NCBI GenBank assembly: GCA_903828255.1
Contig: CAIKLQ010000501.1
Coordinates: 1 to 64,000 of the forward strand
Origin: an uncultured Verrucomicrobiota bacterium
Lineage (GTDB): Bacteria > Verrucomicrobiota > Verrucomicrobiia > Limisphaerales > JADLHS01
DNA length: 64,000 bases
Direction of reading: 5' to 3'
Shown here: in pieces, positions 49,151 through 64,000 of the stretch
Numbering within the stretch: the first letter of the stretch is position 1
Layout of the letters: every line of letters starts with the position of its first letter
The notes under the pieces: generated by a model
Told to the model about the DNA's origin: nothing
Databases searched by the model: none
The model's input: only the letters and a program-made list of their open reading frames with translations
Position numbers and translations under genes: made by a program

Positions 49151-51969
49151 GCTTCGCTCCGGGCACTCTCGTTAAGGCGCGCGGGCGCGAATGGGTCGTG
49201 TTACCGGAATCGGAGGAGGATTTTCTCGTTGTCCGTCCGCTGGGCGGCACGATTCAGGAAACCGCCGGTATTCATTCCCTGCTGGAGTCCGTCACTCCGG
49301 CCACTTTCGCCCCGCCAGCTCAAAACGATCTCGGCGACTTTGTTTCTTGTCGTCTGCTGCGCGATGCCGTGCGTTTTGGTTTCCGTTCGAGTGCCGGCCC
49401 GTTCCGGTCCTTCGGTCGTCTCGCCGTTCAGCCGCGCCCTTATCAGCTAGTGCCGCTCCTCATGGCACTGAAGCTCGACCCCATCCGGTTGCTTATCGCG
49501 GACGACGTGGGCATCGGCAAAACCATCGAAGCGTGTTTGGTCGCGAGGGAAATGTTAGATCGCGGTGAGATCACCCGGCTCTGCGTCCTGTGTCCGCCCC
49601 ATCTCGCCGAGCAGTGGCAAAAGGAACTCGCCAGCAAATTTAACATCGCGGTCGAGCTGGTTCTTTCAAGCACGGCACGACGTCTCGAAAAAAATCTGCG
49701 CTCTGACCAGTCCATCTTCGATGTCTATCCGTTTGTCGTCGTCTCCATGGATTTCATCAAGGCCGACCGCCGCCGCCACGATTTTCTGCGCACCTGCCCG
49801 GATTTCGTCATCGTGGACGAAGCCCACACGTGCGCGTCCTCCGCCGAGGGCCGTGGCGCCGCTCATCAGCGGCACGAGCTTCTGGCGAAGCTCGCCGAAA
49901 AACCGGAGCGCCATCTCGTGCTCGTCACCGCCACGCCGCACAGCGGCAACGAGGGCGCGTTTCGTTCCTTGCTCACGCTGCTCACGCCCGCTTTCAAAAA
50001 TTTGCCGGACGACCTCTCCGGCCCGGACAAGGCGATCCACCGCCGTCACCTCGCTGCTCATCTCGTCCAGCGCCGCCGCGCTGACTTGCGACATTTTCTT
50101 CAGCGCGACACGCCTTTCCCCGAACGTCTGGACACGGAAGCGCACTACGAACTCAGCCCCGCTTACAAGGCGCTCTTCGAGAAGGTGCTCGACTACGCTC
50201 GCGAAACCGTCACCGACGCGTCCGGCGGCGCACTGCATCAGCGGGTCCGCTGGTGGTCTGCGCTATCGCTGCTTCGCGCCATGGCCAGCAGTCCTGCCGC
50301 CGCTGCCGCCACGCTCACGGAACGCTCAAATGTGCTTGAAGCGGCTGACACCACTGCCGCCGATGAACTTGGGCGCAAGTCTGTGCTCGATGCCACTGAA
50401 GACCTCGGCGACGAAGCCTCGGATGTCGCGCCCGGTGCCGACCCGGAAAAGGAGGGTGACAATCCCGTGCGCCGGCGTCTGCTCGCCTTCGCCCGTGAAG
50501 CGAAAAAATTGTGCGGCGATGAGGATTACAAACTCACCAAACTCCTCCCGCGCATTCAGTCCCTGCTCAATGAAGGTTTCAAGCCCATCATTTTCTGTCG
50601 CTTCATCCAAACGGCCGAATATGTCGCGGCGGAGTTGCGCGACCGGCTCAAAAAAGTGGAGGTCACCTGCATCACCAGCCAGCTTGCGCCCGAGGAGCGC
50701 GCTGCCCGGATCGAAACTTTGGAGGGTAACGACGCCGTCGCCCGCATTCTCGTCTGCACCGACTGTCTGAGTGAAGGCATCAACCTCCAGGAAAAATTCG
50801 ACGCCGTGGTCCACTACGACCTTTCGTGGAATCCGACGCGGCACGAGCAGCGCGATGGCCGCGTGGATCGTTACGGCCAGACCAATGCGAAAAAACAGGT
50901 CCGCATCCTGACCTATTACGGCACGGACAATCAGATTGACGGGATCGTCCTCGATGTCCTGCTGCGCAAGCATCAGAAAATTCGTAACGCTCTTGGCGTT
51001 TCGGTGCCGATGCCTGTGGACAGCGAGCAGGTCGTCAAAGCCGTGTTCGAGGGTTTGTTGCTGCGCGGCCAGTCTGGCAAACAATCCGACGCTGTGCTGC
51101 CGGGATTCGACGAATACTTTCGCCCGCAGAAACAGCAGCTCCACGAACAATGGGAAGCCGTCGCCGACCGCGAGAAACGCTCGCGCACGATGTTCGCCCA
51201 GGAATCCATCAAGTTTGATGAGGTTGGCGCCGAGTTGGCTGCCGCCGAGCACGCCATCGGCTCGCCGGCTGAAATCTCCAATTTCTTCCGGTCCACGCTC
51301 ACGCTTTCCGGCGCGGTGGTGAATGACGAAGCCATTCTCAAGACCGATCTGGCAGGACTCAAGCCCGCCGTCCGCGAGGCGCTCGGGGGTGCCACCCGTC
51401 TGGAAGTCGCGTTCGAGCCGGTTGCCGCCAAGAATGTCACGCTGTTGCACCGCACGCACCCGCTCGTTGAGGGTCTCGCCTCCTATGTTCTAAACTCCGC
51501 GCTCGACCCCTTGCTCGGCGGTCTCGCCCGGCGCGCGGGTGTCATCCGCTCGAAGACCGTGACTACGCGCACGGTTCTGATGCTCTTGCGGCTCCGCTTT
51601 CACATTGTCACCACCACGCGCGAAGGCGAACGCCATTTGCTCGCCGAAGATGCGCTGCTCACCGCTTTCACCGGCGACCCGGCCGCCCCGCAATGGCTGC
51701 CGGAAGTTGACGCGGAAAAACTCATCGCGGTGAAGCCGGACGCCAGCGTGCCGCCGGACATTGCCATTCACCAGCTCGCTTCCGTCACAGATCATTTGCC
51801 CGGCATGATTCCGATGCTCGACGAGTTTGCCAACAAGCGTGGACAAGAACTTCTCGAAGCCCATCGTCGCGTCCGCAGCGCTGCTGGTGCCAAGGGCAGC
51901 TACCGCATTGATCACAGTCCGCCGGATGTGCTCGGCATCTATATCTTCCTCCCCGTTACGAAGCTATGA
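49147..51969 (+). CDS. SNF2-family helicase (DrmD-like)
   Basis: [57 protein letters not shown]. Confidence 0.85.
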   Translation: MSFAPGTLVKARGREWVVLPESEEDFLVVRPLGGTIQETAGIHSLLESVTPATFAPPAQNDLGDFVSCRLLRDAVRFGFRSSAGPFRSFGRLAVQPRPYQLVPLLMALKLDPIRLLIADDVGIGKTIEACLVAREMLDRGEITRLCVLCPPHLAEQWQKELASKFNIAVELVLSSTARRLEKNLRSDQSIFDVYPFVVVSMDFIKADRRRHDFLRTCPDFVIVDEAHTCASSAEGRGAAHQRHELLAKLAEKPERHLVLVTATPHSGNEGAFRSLLTLLTPAFKNLPDDLSGPDKAIHRRHLAAHLVQRRRADLRHFLQRDTPFPERLDTEAHYELSPAYKALFEKVLDYARETVTDASGGALHQRVRWWSALSLLRAMASSPAAAAATLTERSNVLEAADTTAADELGRKSVLDATEDLGDEASDVAPGADPEKEGDNPVRRRLLAFAREAKKLCGDEDYKLTKLLPRIQSLLNEGFKPIIFCRFIQTAEYVAAELRDRLKKVEVTCITSQLAPEERAARIETLEGNDAVARILVCTDCLSEGINLQEKFDAVVHYDLSWNPTRHEQRDGRVDRYGQTNAKKQVRILTYYGTDNQIDGIVLDVLLRKHQKIRNALGVSVPMPVDSEQVVKAVFEGLLLRGQSGKQSDAVLPGFDEYFRPQKQQLHEQWEAVADREKRSRTMFAQESIKFDEVGAELAAAEHAIGSPAEISNFFRSTLTLSGAVVNDEAILKTDLAGLKPAVREALGGATRLEVAFEPVAAKNVTLLHRTHPLVEGLASYVLNSALDPLLGGLARRAGVIRSKTVTTRTVLMLLRLRFHIVTTTREGERHLLAEDALLTAFTGDPAAPQWLPEVDAEKLIAVKPDASVPPDIAIHQLASVTDHLPGMIPMLDEFANKRGQELLEAHRRVRSAAGAKGSYRIDHSPPDVLGIYIFLPVTKL

Positions 51970-52408
51970 GCCGCAAATGGATCATTCCTGAATGCCTTCA
52001 GTCTAAAGTGACTGACGAAGATGTTTTTCGTGATTGGCTCACGCGAAAGGCACGCAGTATTCGCAGGCGGGACAATAAAAGAGATCTCAAGGTGCTTTCC
52101 CAAAGCGGCACCAAACAAGCGATAATAGACGCCATAGAACAGTCCGCCGGTCGCGACTACTTCACTGGAGAGGCGCTCGATTGGGCATCTATCAGCAGGT
52201 GGAATAACGAGGATGCCAAACGAGGCGGTGCGAAATATCGCAAAGCATTTTGGCATCTGCCGACCGTGGACCACGATCATGATAAGGCGGGTAAGCCGGT
52301 GTTCCGCCTCTGTTCCTGGCGGATGAATGATTCCAAGAATGACCAGAGCATTGCGGAATTTTTGCAACTCGCGGCGCGAGTCCAAAAGCATCGCGGAGGA
52401 AGGCACTC

Positions 52409-52412
<4 letters not shown>
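51966..52412 (+). CDS. HNH-like endonuclease candidate
   Basis: YFTGEALDW...HLPTVDHDHDKAGKPVFRLCSWRMNDSKNDQSIAEFL fits an HNH-type DH...N pattern. Confidence 0.5.
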
Positions 52413-57090
<4,678 letters not shown>

Positions 57091-57094
<4 letters not shown>

Positions 57095-59076
57095 AGCCAG
57101 ACGACGTAAAGCAAGAGCAGCAACTACTTTTTGACCCGCGTTTCTTGGAGCAATACACGGGGCGAATGCTGCTTCACGATCCTGTCAGCGCAATCGTCGA
57201 GTTGGTGGCCAACGGTTGGGACGCTGGTGCGACGCGAGTCGCGATTGACTGGCCTACTCAGCGTAGTGAGCATCTGCGCGTCACCGACAATGGGGAAGGC
57301 ATGACCGAAGATCAGTTTCTGCGACGCTGGCTTACGTTGTCCTATGATCGCATCAAGGAGCAGGGTTCAACTGTTGCTGTCGTGGGGAGACCAGACCAAG
57401 CACAGCGGGCAGTTTTTGGTCGGAACGGTATTGGCCGGTTTGCTGCGTTTTGCTTTGGCAACGAATACACCGTCGCCACATCGGCAGAGGGACAGAAAGT
57501 TACTTACGCAGTGCGCCGGGGCGTGGCAAAACCAATTGATTTGTCCAAGCGAAGCAAACGCAAGTCATCAAAATCGGGGACGGTGATTGAGGTTGTTCAA
57601 GATGGGCAACAGCCGCTGTCAGCCGAATCAATTCGGTCTGAACTAGGGAAACGATTTCTAACTGACCCAGCCTTTGAAGTTTCCGTAAACTCCGTTCGCG
57701 TTGATTTTGAAGATATTGACCGGAAGGGCGTTGAGGAGTTCCAGGTGGAAATCCCGGACGTTACACCTGTCCGCGTTCTGATGATTGACACCCAACGCAC
57801 AGACCGGACGACGAAGCAACATGGTGTGGCCTGGCATGTGAACGGTCGCTTGGTGGGTAAGTGTGGTTGGAGCGGGAACGGTTTTGATGACATGGTTGAT
57901 GGGCGGAGAATAGAGGCCAAGCGTTTCACGTTCATCATTTTTGCGGACTGCCTTGCCACGACCGACGCAGTGAGGCCGGACTGGAGCGGGTTCAATGAAG
58001 ACAATGAGCTTTACCTGAAGGTGCGAGAGAAGGTGCTTCCGACGCTGCGCGAACGCATCTTGAATCTGGCCAAGGATCGGCGGGACGAAACCACGAAGGA
58101 AGTTCGGCGGGCGAACGCGGCGGTTCTCCGTCAGATGACGCCGTTGAGTCGCGAGAAGTGGAACGAATTTGTTGAGCAGGCGCAGGAAGCCTGCCCCAGT
58201 CTTTCACAGCCGGAACTCCAGAGTTTGTCGGGCGTGCTCGCCAATCTGGAAATTTCCGGTTCACGCTACGCGCTACTACACAAGCTGCACGAGTTGAACC
58301 CCGATCAACTGGATGACCTCCACACGATTTTGCAAGACTGGACGGTGGACATGGCCAAGATCGTCCTCGACGAGTTGCAAGTGCGCCTGAAACTGGTGGA
58401 CGAACTGCTGGCGAAGACCTCGGCCACTGACACGCAAGAAGTTCAGGAACTCCAACCTTTGTTCCATCGTGGCCTTTGGATTTTCGGGCCTGAGTTTGAA
58501 ACCATCGAGTTTACGTCGAACCAGGGCATGAGCACGGTCATTCAGAAGTTGTTTGAGAGGGACATCCAAGGATCACTCAAGCGCCCCGATTTTGTTGTGC
58601 TGCCAGATGGAACGGCGGGCCTTTACTCGTATCCCAAGTATGACGATTCCAACGCAGAGATCGGGGTGGATCGTCTCGTAATTGTGGAACTCAAGCGGCC
58701 TGGGATCGTGGTCGGCGGTGAACAAAAGAACCAGTGCTGGGGATACGTGAAGGAACTTTTTAATAAGGGCTTGCTCGTGGATTATTCCCGCGTCACCTGC
58801 TATGTGCTCGGCTCGCAGATCGAGGCTGCCGAGAGCGGCGAACGCAAGGAGATGAATGATCGTGTGCGTATCCTCCCACTGACGTTCAATACAGTGCTGG
58901 AGCGAGCCAAGAGCCGATTGCTTAAACTTTACGACCGCGTGAAGACTGCCCCGTTCCTCCAGGGGCAAGACATCGAGAGATTCCTGGGCGAGACGGTTGA
59001 GCCTTCAGATGAATTACCCCTTGAGCTGGAGGCGCTGAAACAGGCCGAGGCGGTTGAGGAGAAAAGGGCAGTCTGA
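57091..59076 (+). CDS. GHKL (HSP90/MutL-like) ATPase with Shedu-like nuclease C-terminus
   Basis: AIVELVANGWDAGAT, VTDNGEGMT, GRNGIGRFAAF; C-term RPDFVVLPDG...VDRLVIVELKRPGIVVGGEQKNQCWGYV. Confidence 0.7.
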
Positions 59077-59090
59077 CCAGGAGCGCGAAT

Positions 59091-60302
59091 GTGAACCCCG
59101 GAATATACATCAACAAAGAGTCGCCTAAGCCGTCCATGCCGCCGACATCGTTTGACGAGGTGGCGAAAAAGATCGGCCAACAAATCGCCGACGGAATCAT
59201 GGAGCGCATCAAGTCGTTCCCAAAGCGCGAGGCGATCCTGGGCGGGCAGGCAGGCAGAATGGATTCATTGCCGGAAGATATTCTTTGGGACGGGTTGGGA
59301 GAGGAGTCCGCGCCGATCTTTGTCGTTTACAAATTGATCCACGAGGCTTTTTCGAGCGCGCCCCAGTTCTTCCGTTCAGCATTGGTTGAGTTTTTGCGTG
59401 CTCAACCGGAACGGTTTTCTCAGGTGTTCAACCGCGAAACCATCTGGTCCGTCATGGCGGCGCAACCGGTTGCAGAGCGCCCCAAGGCTTGTCCACACGT
59501 TGAGGACATCGTGAAATTTCTGACTCAAATCCAGCGGCGAGGCATTTGGTGGCGCTCGGATGAGGAGATTCGACGCGAGGCGGAAGCCATTTATCAGAGT
59601 CTGAATGCCAAGGATGGCGTCTTCCAAAAGGGGTTTGCGGCATTGCAAGCGTTGCAGCTCGAAAAGGCGCGAGGCATCACCGCCGGCAATCTGCTCCTGT
59701 TAGTGCCCGGCCGGCTCGCGGCTTATGCCGATGAAGTGGTTTCGCTGGGACGGATGGAAAATCTGCCATCGTCAAAGGAGTTGCACGCTCGTGTGGACGA
59801 ATTCACGCGGGATGAACCTAAAGACGTGCGCCATGTGAGCATCCCGCTCGACCTGCTTTATACGATCAAGGAAGACGACTTGTTGCATGTGCGGATTCTG
59901 GTTCGTGCGAAGGCAGATGCCGCTGACCGCGCGGAGATCCGTCGCCGTTCGCTTTATCTCCGCTACTTTCTCCGCAAAGCATTTGCCGGCTACAAGCCGG
60001 AGCAACTCGATCTAAAACTCGCGTTCTATCTGGATTCCGAATCCGCACATTTACCATGGCACGGCAGCGATAGCCTTTTTCACCCAGAAGAATGGATTAA
60101 CCGAAAGTCTTTTTGGAACGATTTGTGCCCCGGAGCAGACCCTGAAAAACTCCTTGGGGTCATCCGTAAGGCCGCGACCACTGCGCTGAACAAGGAGAAC
60201 ATCGTCGCTAAGCTCAAATTGCATTTCAACCGCGTTCGCTCCGCGAAGCCGCCAGCGAATGAGGAGATGTCATTATTTCCAGTTGCGGGGAGCAGGTCGT
60301 GA
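59091..60302 (+). CDS. hypothetical protein, 403 aa, in defence operon
   Basis: ORF continuous with operon; no family recognised. Confidence 0.6.
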   Translation: MNPGIYINKESPKPSMPPTSFDEVAKKIGQQIADGIMERIKSFPKREAILGGQAGRMDSLPEDILWDGLGEESAPIFVVYKLIHEAFSSAPQFFRSALVEFLRAQPERFSQVFNRETIWSVMAAQPVAERPKACPHVEDIVKFLTQIQRRGIWWRSDEEIRREAEAIYQSLNAKDGVFQKGFAALQALQLEKARGITAGNLLLLVPGRLAAYADEVVSLGRMENLPSSKELHARVDEFTRDEPKDVRHVSIPLDLLYTIKEDDLLHVRILVRAKADAADRAEIRRRSLYLRYFLRKAFAGYKPEQLDLKLAFYLDSESAHLPWHGSDSLFHPEEWINRKSFWNDLCPGADPEKLLGVIRKAATTALNKENIVAKLKLHFNRVRSAKPPANEEMSLFPVAGSRS

Positions 60303-60391
60303 AAAATATTGAGACATTTAGTTTTAATCACTGCACCAGGAATGATTGCGACTGCAAAAGAGGAATCAAAGAAGCCTAAAAGCACTGAATT

Positions 60392-60799
60392 ATGAGTGTG
60401 AAAAGTCAGAATATTATGCGCAACGATCTTTCAAATCAGGGGCGAGCACTCCTGAAACTGATCGTGCAACACGCCACAACTGCCGGCTTTGTGCCGGGCG
60501 ACCCAGGCACGTATCTCGGCTACAAGGAATGTTGCGTGGCACTCGGTGCTGCGCCGGCTCACGCGGATTTGCCTTGGGGGCGGTTGTTGCAAAAGCACGG
60601 CCTGAATGATTTGAATGAATGGACTCAGCGACACAATCTTCCGCGGGTCACTGGGTTGATTGTGAATCAGACAGGCGACCGCCAATATTGGCCCGGAGGC
60701 GATTTCTTTGAATCCAATGGGCGTCGGGACATGGATGGCACGTGGTGGGAGGATCAAGCCAAGCAGGCAGCACAAACGAACTGGCAGCCCTTCCTTTAA
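60392..60799 (+). CDS. hypothetical protein, 135 aa
   Basis: ORF in operon context; no family recognised. Confidence 0.5.
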   Translation: MSVKSQNIMRNDLSNQGRALLKLIVQHATTAGFVPGDPGTYLGYKECCVALGAAPAHADLPWGRLLQKHGLNDLNEWTQRHNLPRVTGLIVNQTGDRQYWPGGDFFESNGRRDMDGTWWEDQAKQAAQTNWQPFL

Positions 60800-60825
60800 A
60801 TCATAAACAGAATCGTTGCCATTCC

Positions 60826-62685
60826 ATGAACAGGTCAGAAACTTTAGTCGGAGATTGCTACACTCAGAACCCCGAGCTGTGGAAGGCAGCATGGCGTAAA
60901 TACATCACGCGTCAATTGGCTCAAAGAGCACGAAGCTTTCTAAGCTCCATTTCTCCATTACAGATTGACCCTCAGATTGCGACTATTGGACAGCCGACAG
61001 TTCGCGTGGGGATTGTGACTGTTGAATCAGCAATTCATTTCATCCTTGATGAGATCGCAGGACCCGGTGAGTTTCGTGCTCTAGCCGCAGCATCCTGCAT
61101 TTCTAACGGAGTCGGATTACCCTCACGCTCAAAAGTTGAAAATGTATTGCGCCCCATGATAGCTGCATCACTTACCAGTAGAGAAGGGACGACAGAAATA
61201 TCTTTGGTTGCCGACCATGAAGTTTATGGGGGGGTGGCTGATGTTTTAAGTGAAGAACTTTTTCAGCTCGGACAGTCAGGTGCAATTCATGGGGAAGGAG
61301 TGATTCTTAATCAGTGTCTATTGATCTACCACCTGCGACGTTGGCGCTTCCCCTTTAGTCAATTACCGCAAGCTCTCAACGATATGAATACCGGCGATTT
61401 GGGTTTGCCCGGTCATGTCATCTCGATACAAAACCGCCATTTCGCCTCGAATAATGAGGATGACTTTTCGGTCCCCGTCGTTCCTCCTACCAGCGCCGCA
61501 TTGCCAAATGCCGTTCTGACACACAGCAATCTTCTAAGCGCAGTGCAGAGCGAGTCGGCCGCCATCGCGGCAAACGCAGGCTTTTTTCACCGCGCATTGA
61601 ATATTAATCGCCCAATAGACCCTCAACTTCTGGCACAATCCTCGTTTGCAACGCAGCAACTTGTTGAGTCAGGGCGTAGGCTGGTCTACACACAATATGA
61701 GAATACGTCGCTTGTATTAATGTCGCTCGCCAGTATTGAGTTTTTATTGCGTTCGTTCTGCCCTCAACCTTGTGCCCCAGATCATCCTCTCGAAGAGGTG
61801 CTTCTACTCCACACTCAAATTTCAGAACGGCTTTGTGACACACTCAAGCGCATCTTTAGCACCGATGCTTGGAATATACGCAATCGCTGTATGCACGGTT
61901 CTTTTCTTGAACTTGAAGGACGCCGCGAAGACATGTTACGCCAATCTGGAATACTTTCTGGCCATGGTGTCGCTGCGGTGGATTTGTCGCAAGACGGGAG
62001 TCTACCAGCAAATGTGTCATTTGTGATATTGACGGCCTTAAACAATTTGGCCCTGGAATTGGAACGTGGCGGGAGAACATGTGATCGCCAGTGGGCACAA
62101 CACTTTCTACTCACGGGTGAAGAGATCGGTTTTGCAAATTCCGTCCGTTGCGATCTGCTGCAAAACATTGGAGAAGCCGAAGCGTGGAGACGACACATCC
62201 GGGATTATTTACGTGCAGTTACTCCGTGCTTAAGCTCTCCGTTGCAAATTGGAATGCAAAGCTGGGTCACGCCGGCTCACTCGATTGACTCAATGCCCGG
62301 ATTTTTTTTCTTAATGCTACTTTTCGAGCCGTTCCTTCGTCAGACACTTCTCTTTGCAGGTCGAAGTGTTCTCCAGAACCAAATCTCTGGCAGGGGTGGT
62401 GTGCCCCACTATCGTGTTCAATACAAAATGATGGACGAGAACGGTCTGTTCACTGCCGCCAATATCTTCTGGTTGACCGAGGACTTAAGCCCGGCGGAGA
62501 AGCCAACCGCAGAACGCGTGTTGCGATTAGCCGTAAAGTGCCGTGACGCCGTTGCACATGGCGCAGTTTTCGACTACACGGCAGAGATTCGGAAGGTTTA
62601 CGGGCACTTAGTCATCAAAGCCATGCAGCTAGTTATTGAGGCTGGGCTGAGGCAATTGGAAAGCACAGGGAGCCGCACCCGATGA
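60826..62685 (+). CDS. large protein with two HEPN-like RxxxxH motifs
   Basis: IRNRCMHGSFLE (61879-61896) and KCRDAVAHGAVFDY (62542-62559), both RxxxxH in helical context. Confidence 0.55.
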   Translation: MNRSETLVGDCYTQNPELWKAAWRKYITRQLAQRARSFLSSISPLQIDPQIATIGQPTVRVGIVTVESAIHFILDEIAGPGEFRALAAASCISNGVGLPSRSKVENVLRPMIAASLTSREGTTEISLVADHEVYGGVADVLSEELFQLGQSGAIHGEGVILNQCLLIYHLRRWRFPFSQLPQALNDMNTGDLGLPGHVISIQNRHFASNNEDDFSVPVVPPTSAALPNAVLTHSNLLSAVQSESAAIAANAGFFHRALNINRPIDPQLLAQSSFATQQLVESGRRLVYTQYENTSLVLMSLASIEFLLRSFCPQPCAPDHPLEEVLLLHTQISERLCDTLKRIFSTDAWNIRNRCMHGSFLELEGRREDMLRQSGILSGHGVAAVDLSQDGSLPANVSFVILTALNNLALELERGGRTCDRQWAQHFLLTGEEIGFANSVRCDLLQNIGEAEAWRRHIRDYLRAVTPCLSSPLQIGMQSWVTPAHSIDSMPGFFFLMLLFEPFLRQTLLFAGRSVLQNQISGRGGVPHYRVQYKMMDENGLFTAANIFWLTEDLSPAEKPTAERVLRLAVKCRDAVAHGAVFDYTAEIRKVYGHLVIKAMQLVIEAGLRQLESTGSRTR

Positions 62686-62828
62686 AAGCCACCCCCATCG
62701 TCAAAAGTAAGGAGGAGGCTACCGGCCCCACCGTCCCGGAAACCAATGACATCCAACTCGATGCCGTGTCTTACACTCTAAGCGCCTTCCCCATTGTGAA
62801 CCGGATGAACGCGGCGAACTACGATTAA
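62682..62828 (+). CDS. 48-aa ORF resembling the tail of the Eco57I-type methylase
   Basis: ATGA overlap with upstream gene; ...VSYTLSAFPIVNRMNAANYD versus methylase AIAYILDSFPIVKRKDEAKFNGDY. Confidence 0.4.
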   Translation: MKATPIVKSKEEATGPTVPETNDIQLDAVSYTLSAFPIVNRMNAANYD

Positions 62829-62833
62829 AACCA

Positions 62834-64000
62834 ATGTCTGCCAACGCTCAATCCTTTAGTGCACGCCGATCAGGTGGCGTCCGCCATACACCGGAAGCAG
62901 ACATTGAGAGCATTCGGGACCTGCTTCGTGGCTATGGCTCGTCGCGAAGCATTTTGAAGGAGTTGATCCAAAACGCGGAAGACTCCGGCGCTTCGCGCAT
63001 GGAAATGCTTTATCTCCCGGGCGACCCAGCCTCACCCCATTCGTTGCTGCGAGGCCCGGGATTGCTGGTCGCCAACAACGGAACTTTCACACAAGAGAAC
63101 CGGGACGCTATCACCCAGATTAACCTCGGAACCAAGGGCACGGAGGAACGGGCCATTGGCCGGTTCGGCAAGGGCCTGAAGAGTGTGTTCGCCTGGTGCG
63201 AGGCGTTCTTCATCATCGCCCGCACGGACCGAAATCAAGGCTGGCCGGACGACTCCATCACCGACTTCTTTAACCCATGGCACGGTTGGCGACATCAGGA
63301 CTGGGAGGATGAATTCGAGAAAAGCGGGGACATTCTTCTGATTGAGACAAGGAAACACTTTGCAGACATCTACAGCGAAAGTGACCCCTGGCTTGCATTT
63401 TGGTTTCCCCTGCGATGCGAATTACACACCAAAGATGGCGACGATCGGGAAAGCTTCGACAACGGTTTGCCCGGTGAAGATCCGAGTTTTATCAAAAAGC
63501 TCGCCACGGAGCTGCAGACGTTAGCTCCTTCGCTTGTTTCCCTCAGAAACCTGCAACGGATTGCGATCATGGACGGCAACGGTGGAAAGCAGACATCTCT
63601 GATTTGGGAGTTCCCGCAGAAGAGCGAGCGAATCCCAGCGCCGGATTCAGAATCCGATTCTGTTAAATTTGTCAGTGGCGAAACAACGCTGCGTGCTGAT
63701 TGTGAGACTCCGTTGCGCTACTGCGGATTTGCGGGGCGACTACCCGATCAGGCAGTTGATCAGCTTAAGACTGCGGCGGACTGGCCCCGGGTAGTCCAGC
63801 GCACGCGCGACAGGAGCAAGGCCGGGTGTCCGGTCAAAGGCGAAGCTCACTTCGCCACGTTGCTCACATGGGGTGCTGTTAACGAAGACAAGTCGCCCGG
63901 CAGTCTTGACGTGCGCTGGTGCGTCTTTTTCCCCGTGGGCAAGCAACCGCCCGGTGTTGGCCGCATCGAACTCCCCACAATCCGTCGTCCCATTACGCTG
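62834..64000 (+). CDS. sacsin-like GHKL ATPase, truncated by window end
   Basis: Open frame to position 64000: MSANAQSFSARRSGGVRHTPEADIESIRDLLRGYGSSRSILKELIQNAEDSGASRMEMLYLPGD...GLLVANNGTF...IGRFGKGLKSVF. Confidence 0.75.
   Translation, partial: MSANAQSFSARRSGGVRHTPEADIESIRDLLRGYGSSRSILKELIQNAEDSGASRMEMLYLPGDPASPHSLLRGPGLLVANNGTFTQENRDAITQINLGTKGTEERAIGRFGKGLKSVFAWCEAFFIIARTDRNQGWPDDSITDFFNPWHGWRHQDWEDEFEKSGDILLIETRKHFADIYSESDPWLAFWFPLRCELHTKDGDDRESFDNGLPGEDPSFIKKLATELQTLAPSLVSLRNLQRIAIMDGNGGKQTSLIWEFPQKSERIPAPDSESDSVKFVSGETTLRADCETPLRYCGFAGRLPDQAVDQLKTAADWPRVVQRTRDRSKAGCPVKGEAHFATLLTWGAVNEDKSPGSLDVRWCVFFPVGKQPPGVGRIELPTIRRPITL

Noticed and set aside
50326-51459. 377-aa minus-strand ORF
   Set aside because: Antisense shadow of the SNF2 helicase gene.

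Overview
The window looks like accessory DNA from a GC-moderate bacterium. Several reading frames and repeats suggest a Verrucomicrobia-like host, but that is a guess. It resembles a large conjugative or integrative element plus a defence island. Left edge: a VirB3-like fragment (minus), a VirB2/TrbC-like pilin, a ClpB-like AAA protein, a MORN/YwqK-like protein and a DSP-type phosphatase. 4.28-22.85 kb: one long plus-strand operon. It encodes a branched-chain-amino-acid-type ABC transporter (LivH, LivM, a fused LivG-LivF, a LivK-like binding protein, and a methyltransferase). These run directly into an unusual multi-receiver signalling cassette: a methyltransferase-like protein with a GHKL-kinase-like C-terminus; a receiver protein; an unknown protein; a receiver/DUF3800-like/cold-shock-like protein; a small protein; a receiver/sigma54-type AAA+ protein; and a receiver/PRTase-like protein. 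This cassette is my best candidate for an undescribed system. 22.85-34.25 kb (minus): a secreted protein, a membrane protein, a Ycf46-like AAA protein, a WG-repeat protein, a sigma-54 factor and a VirD4-like coupling ATPase. 34.7-41.2 kb (plus): a zinc-ribbon membrane protein, a HerA/VirB4-like ATPase, an HExxH protein, and a DUF1257-like/radical-SAM/DUF2997-like trio. 43.9-64 kb (plus): a tightly overlapped DISARM-like operon (DEAD helicase+DUF1998, SNF2 helicase, HNH-like, Eco57I-type methylase with a GGCT-like tail, GHKL ATPase with a Shedu-like nuclease tail, a protein with two RxxxxH motifs, and a truncated sacsin-like ATPase). Two non-coding repeat families stand out. One is a ~250-bp element in three copies with covarying hairpin arms. 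The other is a ~245-bp duplicated leader upstream of the sigma-54 and VirD4-like genes. All family calls come from reading motifs by eye; no database search was run.
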